The notes under the pieces are model-generated. The model searched no databases and had not been told where the DNA came from. It saw nothing but the letters and a program-made list of their open reading frames with translations. A program made the translations under genes and the position numbers. Shown here piece by piece: positions 1 through 7,563 of a DNA stretch of 52,154 bases (position 1 is its first letter; the number at the start of each line of letters is the position of its first letter). Origin of the DNA: Blastocatellia bacterium (lineage in GTDB: Bacteria; Acidobacteriota; Blastocatellia; UBA7656; JADIYM01). The stretch spans positions 1 through 52,154 of the forward strand of contig JAJTWZ010000028.1 in NCBI GenBank assembly GCA_021463145.1, written 5' to 3'.

Positions 1-117
1 ATTACGCACAAAGGGCTTGTTCCCCCTGGCGTACACGTTCGGAACGACCATCGACACAACGGCAAACAGCATCACCATTGCGTAGAGAGTCTTCTTGAGT
101 CCCATCTCCATCTCCAT
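1..117 (-). CDS. Small secreted protein, C-terminus cut by window edge
   Basis: The first 39 codons of a minus-strand gene are present; the rest lies outside the window. The N-terminus has alternating Met/Glu, two Lys, then a hydrophobic stretch (YAMVMLFAVVSMVVPNVYA) that reads as a Sec signal peptide with a likely cut after VYA. The start could be any of three in-frame ATGs (117, 111, 105); the last gives the most usual signal peptide. It follows the ISRPGN propeller gene on the same strand after 173 bases, so it may share its transcript. Function cannot be told from what is visible. Confidence 0.5.
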   Translation of the reverse strand, partial: MEMEMGLKKTLYAMVMLFAVVSMVVPNVYARGNKPFVRN

Positions 118-290
118 TGCGAAAGGTTGCACTTCAAAATCTGCGATGCCTGGTCGCGGACGCCACTCCGGCTTCCTCGATGGCTCCGGAGCGTCTACCG
201 CGACGCCTCCGTTCGCCGAACCCCATCGCACTTTCAAGAAGCGTTGATCACCGTGCGGGCCGAGAAAGGCCAAGCCGTGCGATCAGGTCA

Positions 291-1979
291 TCAGTGTCCA
301 TCCGATCGCCCTCCGGGCCGGCTAATCGAAGAAGCTTGCCGGTGGAGAGTGACGGACGGGGATTCGACGCCGTGGTGCGAATTCTTGGCAGACGATGCAG
401 CACTGACCGTAGTCAGAGTCACACCGCCCGCGTCGATCACCGTTCCGGCCTCGTCGGTTACCATTGCGTTGACCACTGCAAGCCGGCCGGTCTCTGCGTG
501 CAAGGCAAGCGACCAAGCGCCAGCCCCGACGATTCCAGCCTGCGACTGCGTGCCCGACGCGACCGACAGGGTCACGAGCGCCCCGCCGGAGGTTGCAAAG
601 AGAACATTCGCTCCAGTTCCATCGAAAGCCACGTTCGTGATCGATGCGCTATCGCCGAACGACGAAGCAACCGAGTCGATCGCGACACGTCCGCCGCGCT
701 CGCTGACGCTCGCAAGCGCTATGGAAGGAGCCTCAATAATATTGCCAGGCCGGCTGATGTTCACATTGCCTGGCCGGCTGATATTCACGTTACCGGGCCG
801 GGAGATGTATACATTCCCCGGACGGCTGATATTCCCCGGACGGCTGATGGTGAGCGAACCGCCGCTACGACTCGCGTTCAAACGCCGCGGGCCACGCGAC
901 TGTGGATCGTTCGGACGCGCCGCGAACCCCTCGACGGATACCGACCGGCGTATGGCGCCGGTGTCGACCCTGAAGGTATAGACCGTGCCGGAGTCGACGC
1001 CCATCACGAACCCGTATCGAAGGTTCTGATCGACGACGACGTTGCTGCCTTCGCTGACGCCGTCGGCCCCGAGATCGACGGTGCTGACGTACTCCACGCC
1101 CGCAACCGAATTGACGGCCGAAGGGTCCGACCAGACGCGGAAATTGACGATGCGGGCGCTTGGAACGAGCGTGTACTCGTCTGCCTCGGTCGCGGGATCG
1201 TCGAAGGTCTCGACGTTTCGCGAGATTCCAACCGACAGCAACCCGACCGGCGCGCCATTGGCAGCAACGAGCGAAGTGGGCGTGTAGCCGAAGAGGGTGA
1301 TTTGATCGCCTGCGGCGGCGTCCACGTAACTGCTTATCGCACCAATGTCGGCGAGCAGCCCGTTCTCGGTGTTATGACCGAGCATCTGGACGCAGTTCGA
1401 GTAGAAAAGCAGCTTGCCGTCGGACGAGAATGCCAGATCGTCGAGCGCGTCCGCCGCCGGAAAGACCGGGACGTTCTCGGAAACGACCGTCGGATCCCAG
1501 ATCGGGAAACTGTATCGAAGATTGAACGCACCGGGCACTCCGCTTGGGTGCCTGCCGGTGTCGGTCGTGAGCACGTCGATAAAGGCCTGGCCAACGAGGT
1601 ATCCCTCGCTGTCGTATGTCGAGCCCATATGACGAACCGCCACGAGCCCGTTCGATTCCGAATACGTCACCTGACGCGGGAAGTATCCCGCCAACTCCCG
1701 GCGGTCGATCACCTCTCCGGTCGCCGTGTCGAAGGAATAGACCTCGTTGACGGCGGCCCCACCGACGTCAGGCCGCCCGTAAGCGGCCACGAAGCCAATT
1801 CGGCCGTCGCCCGTGAGCGCAACGGTATTGGCGCCCTGCCTGACCTCCGCATCGAGCAGGACCCGCACCGTGCCCACATCGCCCCGAGCCCTTACCGGAA
1901 CCAGCAACGCCGGCAACACAACAAGCGCCACAACGAGTGCCGCCGCTCTGAACCAGACCACTTTCGCTCGATTTAGCAT
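291..1979 (-). CDS. Secreted beta-propeller-like protein with ISRPGN repeats
   Basis: A 562-residue protein starting at the ATG at 1979, because a signal peptide (RAAALVVALVVLPALLVPVRA) follows at once; an upstream in-frame ATG at 2150 would put an unlikely arginine-rich stretch before it. The body has blade-like segments (for example TVALTGDGRIGFVAAYG, DLAFSSDGKLLFYS, NVAFDGTGANVLFATSGG) typical of YVTN/WD-type propellers, which usually act as extracellular binding scaffolds. Between two blade regions, residues about 378-413 carry five copies of ISRPGN with a mostly 8-residue period, and the C-terminus ends with another ISRPG. The gene lies downstream of a sigma-54 activator and has a sigma-54-type promoter in front. 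I recognise no named family; the ligand is unknown. Confidence 0.8.
   Translation of the reverse strand: MLNRAKVVWFRAAALVVALVVLPALLVPVRARGDVGTVRVLLDAEVRQGANTVALTGDGRIGFVAAYGRPDVGGAAVNEVYSFDTATGEVIDRRELAGYFPRQVTYSESNGLVAVRHMGSTYDSEGYLVGQAFIDVLTTDTGRHPSGVPGAFNLRYSFPIWDPTVVSENVPVFPAADALDDLAFSSDGKLLFYSNCVQMLGHNTENGLLADIGAISSYVDAAAGDQITLFGYTPTSLVAANGAPVGLLSVGISRNVETFDDPATEADEYTLVPSARIVNFRVWSDPSAVNSVAGVEYVSTVDLGADGVSEGSNVVVDQNLRYGFVMGVDSGTVYTFRVDTGAIRRSVSVEGFAARPNDPQSRGPRRLNASRSGGSLTISRPGNISRPGNVYISRPGNVNISRPGNVNISRPGNIIEAPSIALASVSERGGRVAIDSVASSFGDSASITNVAFDGTGANVLFATSGGALVTLSVASGTQSQAGIVGAGAWSLALHAETGRLAVVNAMVTDEAGTVIDAGGVTLTTVSAASSAKNSHHGVESPSVTLHRQASSISRPGGRSDGH
735..848 (-). repeat. In-frame ISRPGN repeat block
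   Basis: Five in-frame units encode ISRPGN, spaced 6, 8, 8 and 8 residues, with VY or VN as the two spacer residues. The peptide is constant but the codons differ: serine is AGC or TCC, proline uses CCG, CCC, CCA and CCT, glycine GGG, GGT and GGC, asparagine AAT and AAC. Constant protein with drifting DNA points to selection on the peptide rather than a recent slippage expansion. A sixth partial copy (ISRPG) lies near the stop codon at about 310. Confidence 0.85.
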
Positions 1980-2051
1980 TGCTACAGAATTACCCGTGAA
2001 ATTGATAACGATTAGCCCGAAAAGGCGCAGGAACCCTCGCGGCCTTACTAA

Positions 2052-2067
2052 GGCAATCCGCGTGCCT
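2052..2067 (-). promoter_or_regulatory. Putative sigma-54 (-24/-12) promoter
   Basis: On the minus strand the bases read AGGCACGCGGATTGCC, against the consensus TGGCACG-N4-TTGCW; only the first and last bases differ. The invariant GG and GC are separated by exactly 10 bases. The expected transcription start near 2040 leaves a leader of about 60 bases before the propeller gene. A sigma-54 activator is encoded immediately upstream, which makes the match more credible. Confidence 0.65.
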
Positions 2068-2083
2068 GCGGATAGCCGCAGGC
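2064..2083. repeat. Perfect inverted repeat overlapping the sigma-54 site
   Basis: GCCTGCGG and CCGCAGGC form perfect 8-base arms around ATAG. The repeat covers the upstream edge of the -24 element of the putative sigma-54 promoter, so it could be an operator or a transcript hairpin. Activator sites for sigma-54 normally lie 80-200 bases upstream, so this one is oddly close for an enhancer. Confidence 0.5.
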
Positions 2084-2146
2084 GCCGAGTCAAAAAGGGT
2101 TTCTGGGCTGACAGATGCCTCACTAATGGGCAGATGGCTTTAAGAA

Positions 2147-2266
2147 TCAATAGCTTGTAGATTTCAGTTCAATACCCGAAGCGTTGGGGTTTTCGTCGAC
2201 AATCAGGATGAAATTTTCCAATGGATCATATTCGATCTTAGCCTGTTGAATTGCAATGACTTTCAA
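2147..2266 (-). CDS. Possible 39-residue ORF overlapping the regulator stop codon
   Basis: A TTG start overlaps the TGA stop of the upstream sigma-54 regulator (TTGA), the geometry of translational coupling, and a 39-residue reading frame follows to a TGA. The peptide begins as KVIAIQQAKIEYDPLENF after the start residue and ends in LKSTSY; its composition is balanced and protein-like, but its codons are more A/T-rich than the neighbours. No ATG start or separate ribosome site is visible. It could be a real small protein, the decayed end of an older gene, or chance. Confidence 0.4.
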   Translation of the reverse strand: MKVIAIQQAKIEYDPLENFILIVDENPNASGIELKSTSY

Positions 2267-5200
2267 GGAAAGTCCGCCGATCGCGCGATTCCAAGCTGGG
2301 CCATCTTGACGTGAAGTCCGCGCCGGCTCATTCCCAGCTCTCGAGCGGCCCTCGACAGACTGAAACCGGAGCGCTCGAGTGCAGTCTCGATCAGGTTTCG
2401 TTCAAACATTGCCGTGGCTTCCTTGAGATTCCGGCTGCTTCGATCGTTGACTCCCCTGCCTCCGGACCTGGACTCGAGATCGGCCGACCGCTCGTACCTT
2501 CTTCCGCCGCCGCTGGATGTAAGTTCAGGTGAAAGATCAGTCTCCGTGACTTTGGAACCGGCCACGGCATATGCCGCAACGCGCTCCATCTCGTTACGAA
2601 GCTGGCGGACGTTACCGGGCCAGAAATAGCCTGTCAAGGAAGCCATTGCATCCGGCGTAAGCGATAGAACCGATTTACCGAGCCGCTCGGCGAAGTGCTT
2701 CAGGAAGTGGTCTGCCAGAACCGGAATCTCCTCTCGCCGTTCGCGCAACGGAGGCACCACGATCCGAATGATGTTGAGCCGATGGAAAAGATCTTCCCGA
2801 AAACGGCCTTCCTCGACAGCGCGCTCGAGATCGGAGTTCGTTGCGGCTACCACCCGCACGTCTACCTTCGAGGGCTTCGATTCACCCAGCGGCTGGATCT
2901 CGCCGGACTCCAGGAAGCGCAGCAGCTTTGGCTGAACTTCAAGCGCAAGATCGCCAATCTCGTCGAGAAAGAGAGTTCCACCCTCGGCCGCCCTGACAAT
3001 CCCAGGATAGTTGGACGTTGCCCCGGTAAATGACCCCCGCCTGTGCCCGAACAACTGGCTGTCGATTATCTCTTTCGGCGTCGCCGTACAGTTGAATGGC
3101 AGAAACACCGCGCGGCGCCGCTCGCTGCCGGCGTGAATCGCGCGCGCAACGAGCTCTTTTCCCGTTCCGGATTCACCGGTGATCAGCACCGTGACGTCTG
3201 ACGTCCGAATCTTGTGGATGCGCTCGATAACTTCCCGCATCGCCGCGCCCGCAAGGATGAACCCGGGGATTACGGTTTCGACTCGAGAGCGCGACATCTC
3301 GCTTTCCACCGATCGGCGTGTAGATTCCCGGAGCGCGCACGTCTCGAGCCCGAGTTCGGCCTGCCGCAGCAACGGGCGCAACCGGTCCGCCGGCGGCACG
3401 CGCTCGAGGTAAAGGAAGAGTCTGTCGTCCGTTCTGTCGTCGAGCGCGAAGATCGAGCCGCTCGGCGGCTTCCCGTCAGAGGCGATGGCCCAGTTGACCT
3501 CGCGCGAGATCGAAACCGACGAGTCGGCGTCGCAGCCCCGGGCGTGTAATACGCTCGCCTCGGCCGTGCCTTCCTGTTCGAGCAGCACGACGGCCCCCGG
3601 ATCGAAATTCTCTTCGACGATCGAGACCAGTTCCTGAAGCAGAAGATCGCGCGATGCAGATGCGTCGAGCAGGCGCTGCATCAGCAGCACATCCGAGGCC
3701 TTGTGATCGCCGCCGGGCACGAGGGCGAGCGCGCTGGAGGGCGGAATCGTGTCGTCCCGCTCCGGCTCCGGACGGTGCTGCAGATCGATCGCCCGCGCCA
3801 GATCGGGTGCTGCACCAAGCTTCGTGAACAACTCAATGGCGTGGTCAAGATGCTGGCGCTCGGCGGCCGCGTCCCCGGTCTGCGCGTGCAGGTCCGCCAT
3901 CTCGAAATGGCTGAGTCCAATCTCGAACAGATCCGCCACGGCCGTGAAGATCGAGATCGATTGCGCTATCTGTTGCTGTGCCTCCGCGAACCTTCCGCGC
4001 ACGCGTTCGAGCCTTCCACTCAGCCGCTGTGCAAGGCCGGAACTCCGGAGCTGCGAAGGATCGGCCTTCAATCCGCCGCGCGCGAGCTCGATGTACTCTC
4101 CGGCCTGCTCGAACCGCTCTTCCGCAATGTGCAATTCGGCGAGAAGAAGGTGCGACGCCGTCACGCCGCGCATGTCCTTGATGATAGTGGCGAGGTGAAG
4201 CGCGTCGCGAAGCGTATTGACCGCGAGCGTTGCGTGGTCGGTGCGGTAGTAAACGCTTGCCAGGACACGAAGACTGTAGGACTCGCCCCATCGATCCTCG
4301 ATCTTTCGCAACAGCTCGAGCGACTCGTTGATCCGTGCGTAGGCTTCGTCGTTTCGGCCTTGCCGGACGGCAATTTCGGCGATCGTGATCAGCGGGTCGG
4401 CCATGCCACGCGCGTCGCCAACTTCCTTCGCAAGCTCGAAAGCCTGGCGGGAATGTTCCAGCGATCGTGTCCACTCGCCCGCGAATCGGAGATTGTCGCC
4501 AAGATTCGAGTGAGCCTGCGCAAGAAAAGCGCGATGCCCGCCTCGCTCGAAGAGGAAGATCGCGCGCTCCAGATCCTTGGACGCCCGGTCACGCTCGCCA
4601 CGGTCGGCGTGAATCCGCGCCACGCCGAGGTTCATCAGGATGAGACCGAGAAGGTTGTCGTCACTGGAACCTTCGGCTAGCTCGCGGGCGCGCTCCCAGA
4701 AGTCGGAGGCCTTCGCAATGTCCCCTTCATTGAACTCGACGGTCCCGAGCCGCAGGTAAACTTGCGCAAGAAAATGGTGATTCGAGGTCAGGCGTTGCAG
4801 GTCGATCGCGCGCTCGAGATGATCGCGAGCCATGCTCGACTCGTGAATCTCCATGTAAGTCCGTCCGAGCGCGTAATGGCTCTGGGCAAGGCCGTCACTG
4901 TCGTCCGACTCGCGATAGATCTTGATCGCCTCGTTCAGGCGGGCGATCGCGCGCGGATAGTTCCGCAGCCAGCTGTTCACCCAGCCCAGGCGCAACTTGA
5001 CGAGCGCCCGGGCACGGGGTGGGAGAGCGGCCAGGACCAAAGGCTCGTCGTATCGGCGAACCGTGTCGAGAGCATCGTCGTAGCGCGCAAGCCCCTCGAG
5101 CGCCTGAGCAAGCCTCGCCCGCACGAACGCTTCCGTCGCCGCCGATAGACCCTCCACGTCGAGCGCAGCCCGGAAACGGTCGGCCGCTTCGCGATTGTTC

Positions 5201-5757
5201 GAGGAGTCGAGCGCTTCCTGTCCTGCCTGCATCAACTCGGCAACCTCGCCGAGGCCATCGTCGGACCACTCGACCGGGGCTGCCGGCGCCTGCTGCTGCG
5301 AACTCCGTCCTGCCTTCCTGCCCGCGGATGCGAGCATCGCGCGCACCGTCACGTGGCTGATACCCTTGACGATACCTCGATTCACCGCGGCATCGGCCAG
5401 TTTCTGGGGCGACCACTTGTCGAACTCGAGTCCGAGCGAGCGCGGCGACAGCGCGTAGAGCTCCAGAATCGCCCGCTCGTCGATTTCGGTAAACCGCGCT
5501 CGCGATCCCTTTTTCGGACCGCGCTTCCGTTCGTCCAGTCCCTGAATGCCCGACTCGTTGAAGCGGCGAATCCACTTCTTTACGTTGACCGGATGCGAGC
5601 CGACCGCGTCGCCAATCTCGCGAATCGACTTTCCCTGGGCGGCAAGAATCACGATTCGGGCCCGCCGCGCCCGGTCCTCGTCGTCGTCGGCAGTCCAACG
5701 CTCGAGTTCCGAACGCTCTTCGAGCCTAACCGGTCTAATGCGGGTAATCTCGTTCAT
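2263..5757 (-). CDS. IS630-type HTH / TPR / GAF-like sigma-54-dependent activator
   Basis: An 1164-residue regulator. Residues about 28-130 resemble the paired helix-turn-helix of IS630-type transposases (SIREIGDAVGSHPVNVKKWI). Residues about 175-610 are TPR repeats, about 655-800 are GAF-like, and about 835-1080 form the AAA+ sigma-54 interaction domain with Walker A GESGTGKE (near 861-868), Walker B GGTLFLDEIGDL and the sigma-54 contact loop as GSFTGA instead of GAFTGA. The C-terminus (about 1115-1160) is a Fis-type HTH (SLSRAARELGMSRRGLHVKM). Such proteins bind upstream DNA and drive ATP-dependent opening of sigma-54 promoters. It probably controls the promoter at 2052-2067 just downstream. 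The signal sensed by the TPR/GAF part is unknown. The ATG at 5757 is preceded by a plausible promoter. Confidence 0.9.
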   Translation of the reverse strand: MNEITRIRPVRLEERSELERWTADDDEDRARRARIVILAAQGKSIREIGDAVGSHPVNVKKWIRRFNESGIQGLDERKRGPKKGSRARFTEIDERAILELYALSPRSLGLEFDKWSPQKLADAAVNRGIVKGISHVTVRAMLASAGRKAGRSSQQQAPAAPVEWSDDGLGEVAELMQAGQEALDSSNNREAADRFRAALDVEGLSAATEAFVRARLAQALEGLARYDDALDTVRRYDEPLVLAALPPRARALVKLRLGWVNSWLRNYPRAIARLNEAIKIYRESDDSDGLAQSHYALGRTYMEIHESSMARDHLERAIDLQRLTSNHHFLAQVYLRLGTVEFNEGDIAKASDFWERARELAEGSSDDNLLGLILMNLGVARIHADRGERDRASKDLERAIFLFERGGHRAFLAQAHSNLGDNLRFAGEWTRSLEHSRQAFELAKEVGDARGMADPLITIAEIAVRQGRNDEAYARINESLELLRKIEDRWGESYSLRVLASVYYRTDHATLAVNTLRDALHLATIIKDMRGVTASHLLLAELHIAEERFEQAGEYIELARGGLKADPSQLRSSGLAQRLSGRLERVRGRFAEAQQQIAQSISIFTAVADLFEIGLSHFEMADLHAQTGDAAAERQHLDHAIELFTKLGAAPDLARAIDLQHRPEPERDDTIPPSSALALVPGGDHKASDVLLMQRLLDASASRDLLLQELVSIVEENFDPGAVVLLEQEGTAEASVLHARGCDADSSVSISREVNWAIASDGKPPSGSIFALDDRTDDRLFLYLERVPPADRLRPLLRQAELGLETCALRESTRRSVESEMSRSRVETVIPGFILAGAAMREVIERIHKIRTSDVTVLITGESGTGKELVARAIHAGSERRRAVFLPFNCTATPKEIIDSQLFGHRRGSFTGATSNYPGIVRAAEGGTLFLDEIGDLALEVQPKLLRFLESGEIQPLGESKPSKVDVRVVAATNSDLERAVEEGRFREDLFHRLNIIRIVVPPLRERREEIPVLADHFLKHFAERLGKSVLSLTPDAMASLTGYFWPGNVRQLRNEMERVAAYAVAGSKVTETDLSPELTSSGGGRRYERSADLESRSGGRGVNDRSSRNLKEATAMFERNLIETALERSGFSLSRAARELGMSRRGLHVKMAQLGIARSADFP

Positions 5758-5793
5758 CGTGGCAGATATGGACTCGGTCGGCCGGACAGGTTC

Positions 5794-5822
5794 AGGGTAT
5801 GGAAATTACTTTCCGCTGTCAA
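5794..5822 (-). promoter_or_regulatory. Putative housekeeping promoter of the sigma-54 activator gene
   Basis: On the minus strand a perfect -35 TTGACA (5817-5822) is followed after 17 bases by TACCCT (5794-5799), a weak -10. The spacer contains the inverted repeat GGAAATTACTTTCC (5801-5814). The expected start is about 30 bases before the regulator ATG at 5757. Confidence 0.45.
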
Positions 5823-5847
5823 CGGCCCACATTTCAAACTGAGTCAT

Positions 5848-5867
5848 ATTCCGTTGTGCAGCGGAAT
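5848..5867. promoter_or_regulatory. Inverted repeat upstream of the activator promoter
   Basis: ATTCCG and CGGAAT flank an 8-base centre. It sits about 25 bases upstream of the -35 element, a position that would suit an operator or activator site. The binding protein is unknown; autoregulation by the adjacent activator is only a guess. Confidence 0.35.
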
Positions 5868-5884
5868 TAGCTTTAAAAACAAAT

Positions 5885-5918
5885 GAGTCGACAGGAAACC
5901 TGCGTTTCCCGTCGACTC
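5885..5918 (-). terminator. Rho-independent terminator after the PG-binding/BON gene
   Basis: Arms GAGTCGACAGGAAAC (5885-5899) and GTTTCCCGTCGACTC (5904-5918) pair over 15 positions with one mismatch around a 4-base loop. On the minus strand the hairpin is followed by ATTTGTTTTTAAAG. It starts 22 bases after the stop codon at 5941, so it should end that transcript and insulate the downstream regulator. Confidence 0.8.
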
Positions 5919-5940
5919 TCCCGTCAACCTGTAGGTCGCG

Positions 5941-7206
5941 TCAGTTCGAAGAGGGTTCTTCGGGCGGTGCCGGAGCCGCCAGTTCCGGTTCGACCACGGG
6001 CGCGCCCTCCGGAATCGCTACTGCCGGTGCGGGCTCGGCAGCAGGTTGTCCGTCGATCGCCACGGTGTATACGGTCGTCACGGACTTGACGCCAGGGGTT
6101 ACACGCGCGATTCGCGAGGCCAGCTGCATGTCCGATAGTGAGCCGTCCGGGACCGCGAGGGTGACGTGTCCCTTTTTCACTTTCACGTCGATCTCGGACG
6201 CCACTAGCTGATCATCGCCCGAGTACTGTGATATCAGCGACTGTCGAATCTGTTCGTCCTTCTTCTTGCCGGAGCCACCATCGCCTACGAAGAGAGCTTT
6301 GGTCTTGCCAGCAAGAAACATCGTGCCATTTTTTACAGATTTACCGACGTAGAGCGTACCGTCGACCGATTTGGTGCCAGCAGTCGCCACGGCCTTGCCC
6401 GACATCACCCCCGCCTTCGCCGTCGTCGTACCTGCCATCGCGGTCGATTTTCCGGCCGTGGTGACACCATCCACCGCCGCATCTCCGCCCGTTCGGACGC
6501 CCTTGACCGTCGCCTTACCCACGTCCGCAGCTACGTCACCCGACTTGCCGAGGGCGCCACCGACGCTGGAATCGCTGTCCCGGTCCTTTGAACTCGGAGG
6601 GGCAGACGCGGGATCGGCCGCCTGGGCAGTTGGTTCGACTTGCGCCACCGGCGGATCGACCGAACCAGCGGCCGCAACCGCTGACGGATCGGCAACCGCC
6701 GCGGCAAGAACCTCATTAGGGTCTGCAGTCTCTGGTATCGCAGCGGACCCGGCCACAGGAACGGCTCCCGGCTCGAGACCCGCCGCTCTCTCGATCAACG
6801 CCGACGGGGGCTGGTTCGGAACGCCAACCATTCGCGCCTGGTAGCCGATACGCGTGACTGTAAGCGGATCGAGGCTACCGGTAACCGCTAGACCCTGGTC
6901 CGTCTGGAACCCTCGCAAAGCCTGGCGAGTAGCCGGACCGCGCCGTCCATCGGCCGGACCGCTGAAATAGCCGAGATCTCGAAGTGTCTCCTGCAGTTGC
7001 TGCACCTCTGTCTGCGACATGGCCATGTCTGCGAGTGCAGCGTCGAGGTCGGGATTCGCCGGCGACACGGCCGGCACGGCCGGAATTGGGCTCTGGCCCT
7101 GCCAGGCAAACGTGCTCGGCGTAGCGAGAAAAGTGATTCCGAGGGCAGTTGCCGCGAGGAGCGGCGCACGATGGATCGTCGAATTTTCGTTTGTGAACGT
7201 GAACAT
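5941..7206 (-). CDS. Exported peptidoglycan-binding / BON domain protein
   Basis: A 421-residue protein from the ATG at 7206, chosen because a signal peptide (APLLAATALGITFLATPSTFA) follows and GGGGG lies 11 bases upstream; the frame is open further upstream but reads as noncoding. After the signal comes a PG_binding_1 domain (about residues 55-115; TLRDLGYFSGPADGRRGPAT), an Ala/Pro-rich linker, a Gly/Ala/Lys-rich segment of short repeats resembling amphipathic 11-mer proteins, and a C-terminal BON domain (about 325-395; SEIDVKVKKGHVTLAVPDGS). BON domains bind membranes or ligands, so a role in linking envelope layers or in envelope stress is likely. It ends in an acidic proline-rich tail. 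It has its own promoter and terminator, so it is monocistronic. Confidence 0.8.
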   Translation of the reverse strand: MFTFTNENSTIHRAPLLAATALGITFLATPSTFAWQGQSPIPAVPAVSPANPDLDAALADMAMSQTEVQQLQETLRDLGYFSGPADGRRGPATRQALRGFQTDQGLAVTGSLDPLTVTRIGYQARMVGVPNQPPSALIERAAGLEPGAVPVAGSAAIPETADPNEVLAAAVADPSAVAAAGSVDPPVAQVEPTAQAADPASAPPSSKDRDSDSSVGGALGKSGDVAADVGKATVKGVRTGGDAAVDGVTTAGKSTAMAGTTTAKAGVMSGKAVATAGTKSVDGTLYVGKSVKNGTMFLAGKTKALFVGDGGSGKKKDEQIRQSLISQYSGDDQLVASEIDVKVKKGHVTLAVPDGSLSDMQLASRIARVTPGVKSVTTVYTVAIDGQPAAEPAPAVAIPEGAPVVEPELAAPAPPEEPSSN

Positions 7207-7563
7207 GATGTATCGAGCCCCCTGCAAAGCGTCGTCGCGTGGTGAGAGAGCCGGCGCACGCCGGCGATCCTTCGCTAACTTCGGCCGCCGAAGCCCGGAA
7301 TTCGAAAACACGCCGCTTCCCGGCACGCCTCGCCCCCTGCCCGAATTGCCCAGACCGGCAATGAGCTGACGAGTGCCGCGAAAACAACCTTCAAGCGTTT
7401 GATCGACATAGGCTTCCGGCTGCACTCGATTGAGCGCGGTCAGAAGTATAGCCAATGCCGACAGTAAGGTAAAGCTTGAAGTTGAAATTCGTAAAGTACT
7501 AATTTTAATGACAAATTTAACGCTTCATCGAAAAACGCGAGCAGAAAGGCAGGATCGAATCGA
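7207..7563. other. Intergenic region: long 5' leader and promoter
   Basis: This 357-base gap separates the hybrid kinase stop from the PG-binding/BON start. The part near 7440-7540 is clearly A/T-rich and holds a promoter. About 230 bases between the predicted transcription start and the ATG at 7206 form a GC-rich leader. I see no convincing gene in it and recognise no known riboswitch. Confidence 0.5.
7445..7473 (-). promoter_or_regulatory. Putative sigma-70 promoter for the PG-binding/BON gene
   Basis: On the minus strand -35 TTTACC (7468-7473) is followed after exactly 17 bases by -10 TATACT (7445-7450), matching consensus at 4 and 5 of 6 positions. The next start codon on this strand is at 7206, giving an unusually long leader of about 230 bases. 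Confidence 0.6.

Noticed and set aside
117-1976. Long plus-strand open frame (619 codons) opposite the propeller gene
   Set aside because: Arg/Asp-rich composition and no family features; the minus strand encodes a signal peptide, propeller blades and conserved peptide repeats.
5250-5700. IS630 insertion sequence inside the regulator gene
   Set aside because: Only the HTH-like region is present, in frame with the regulator; there are no terminal inverted repeats and no DDE catalytic domain.
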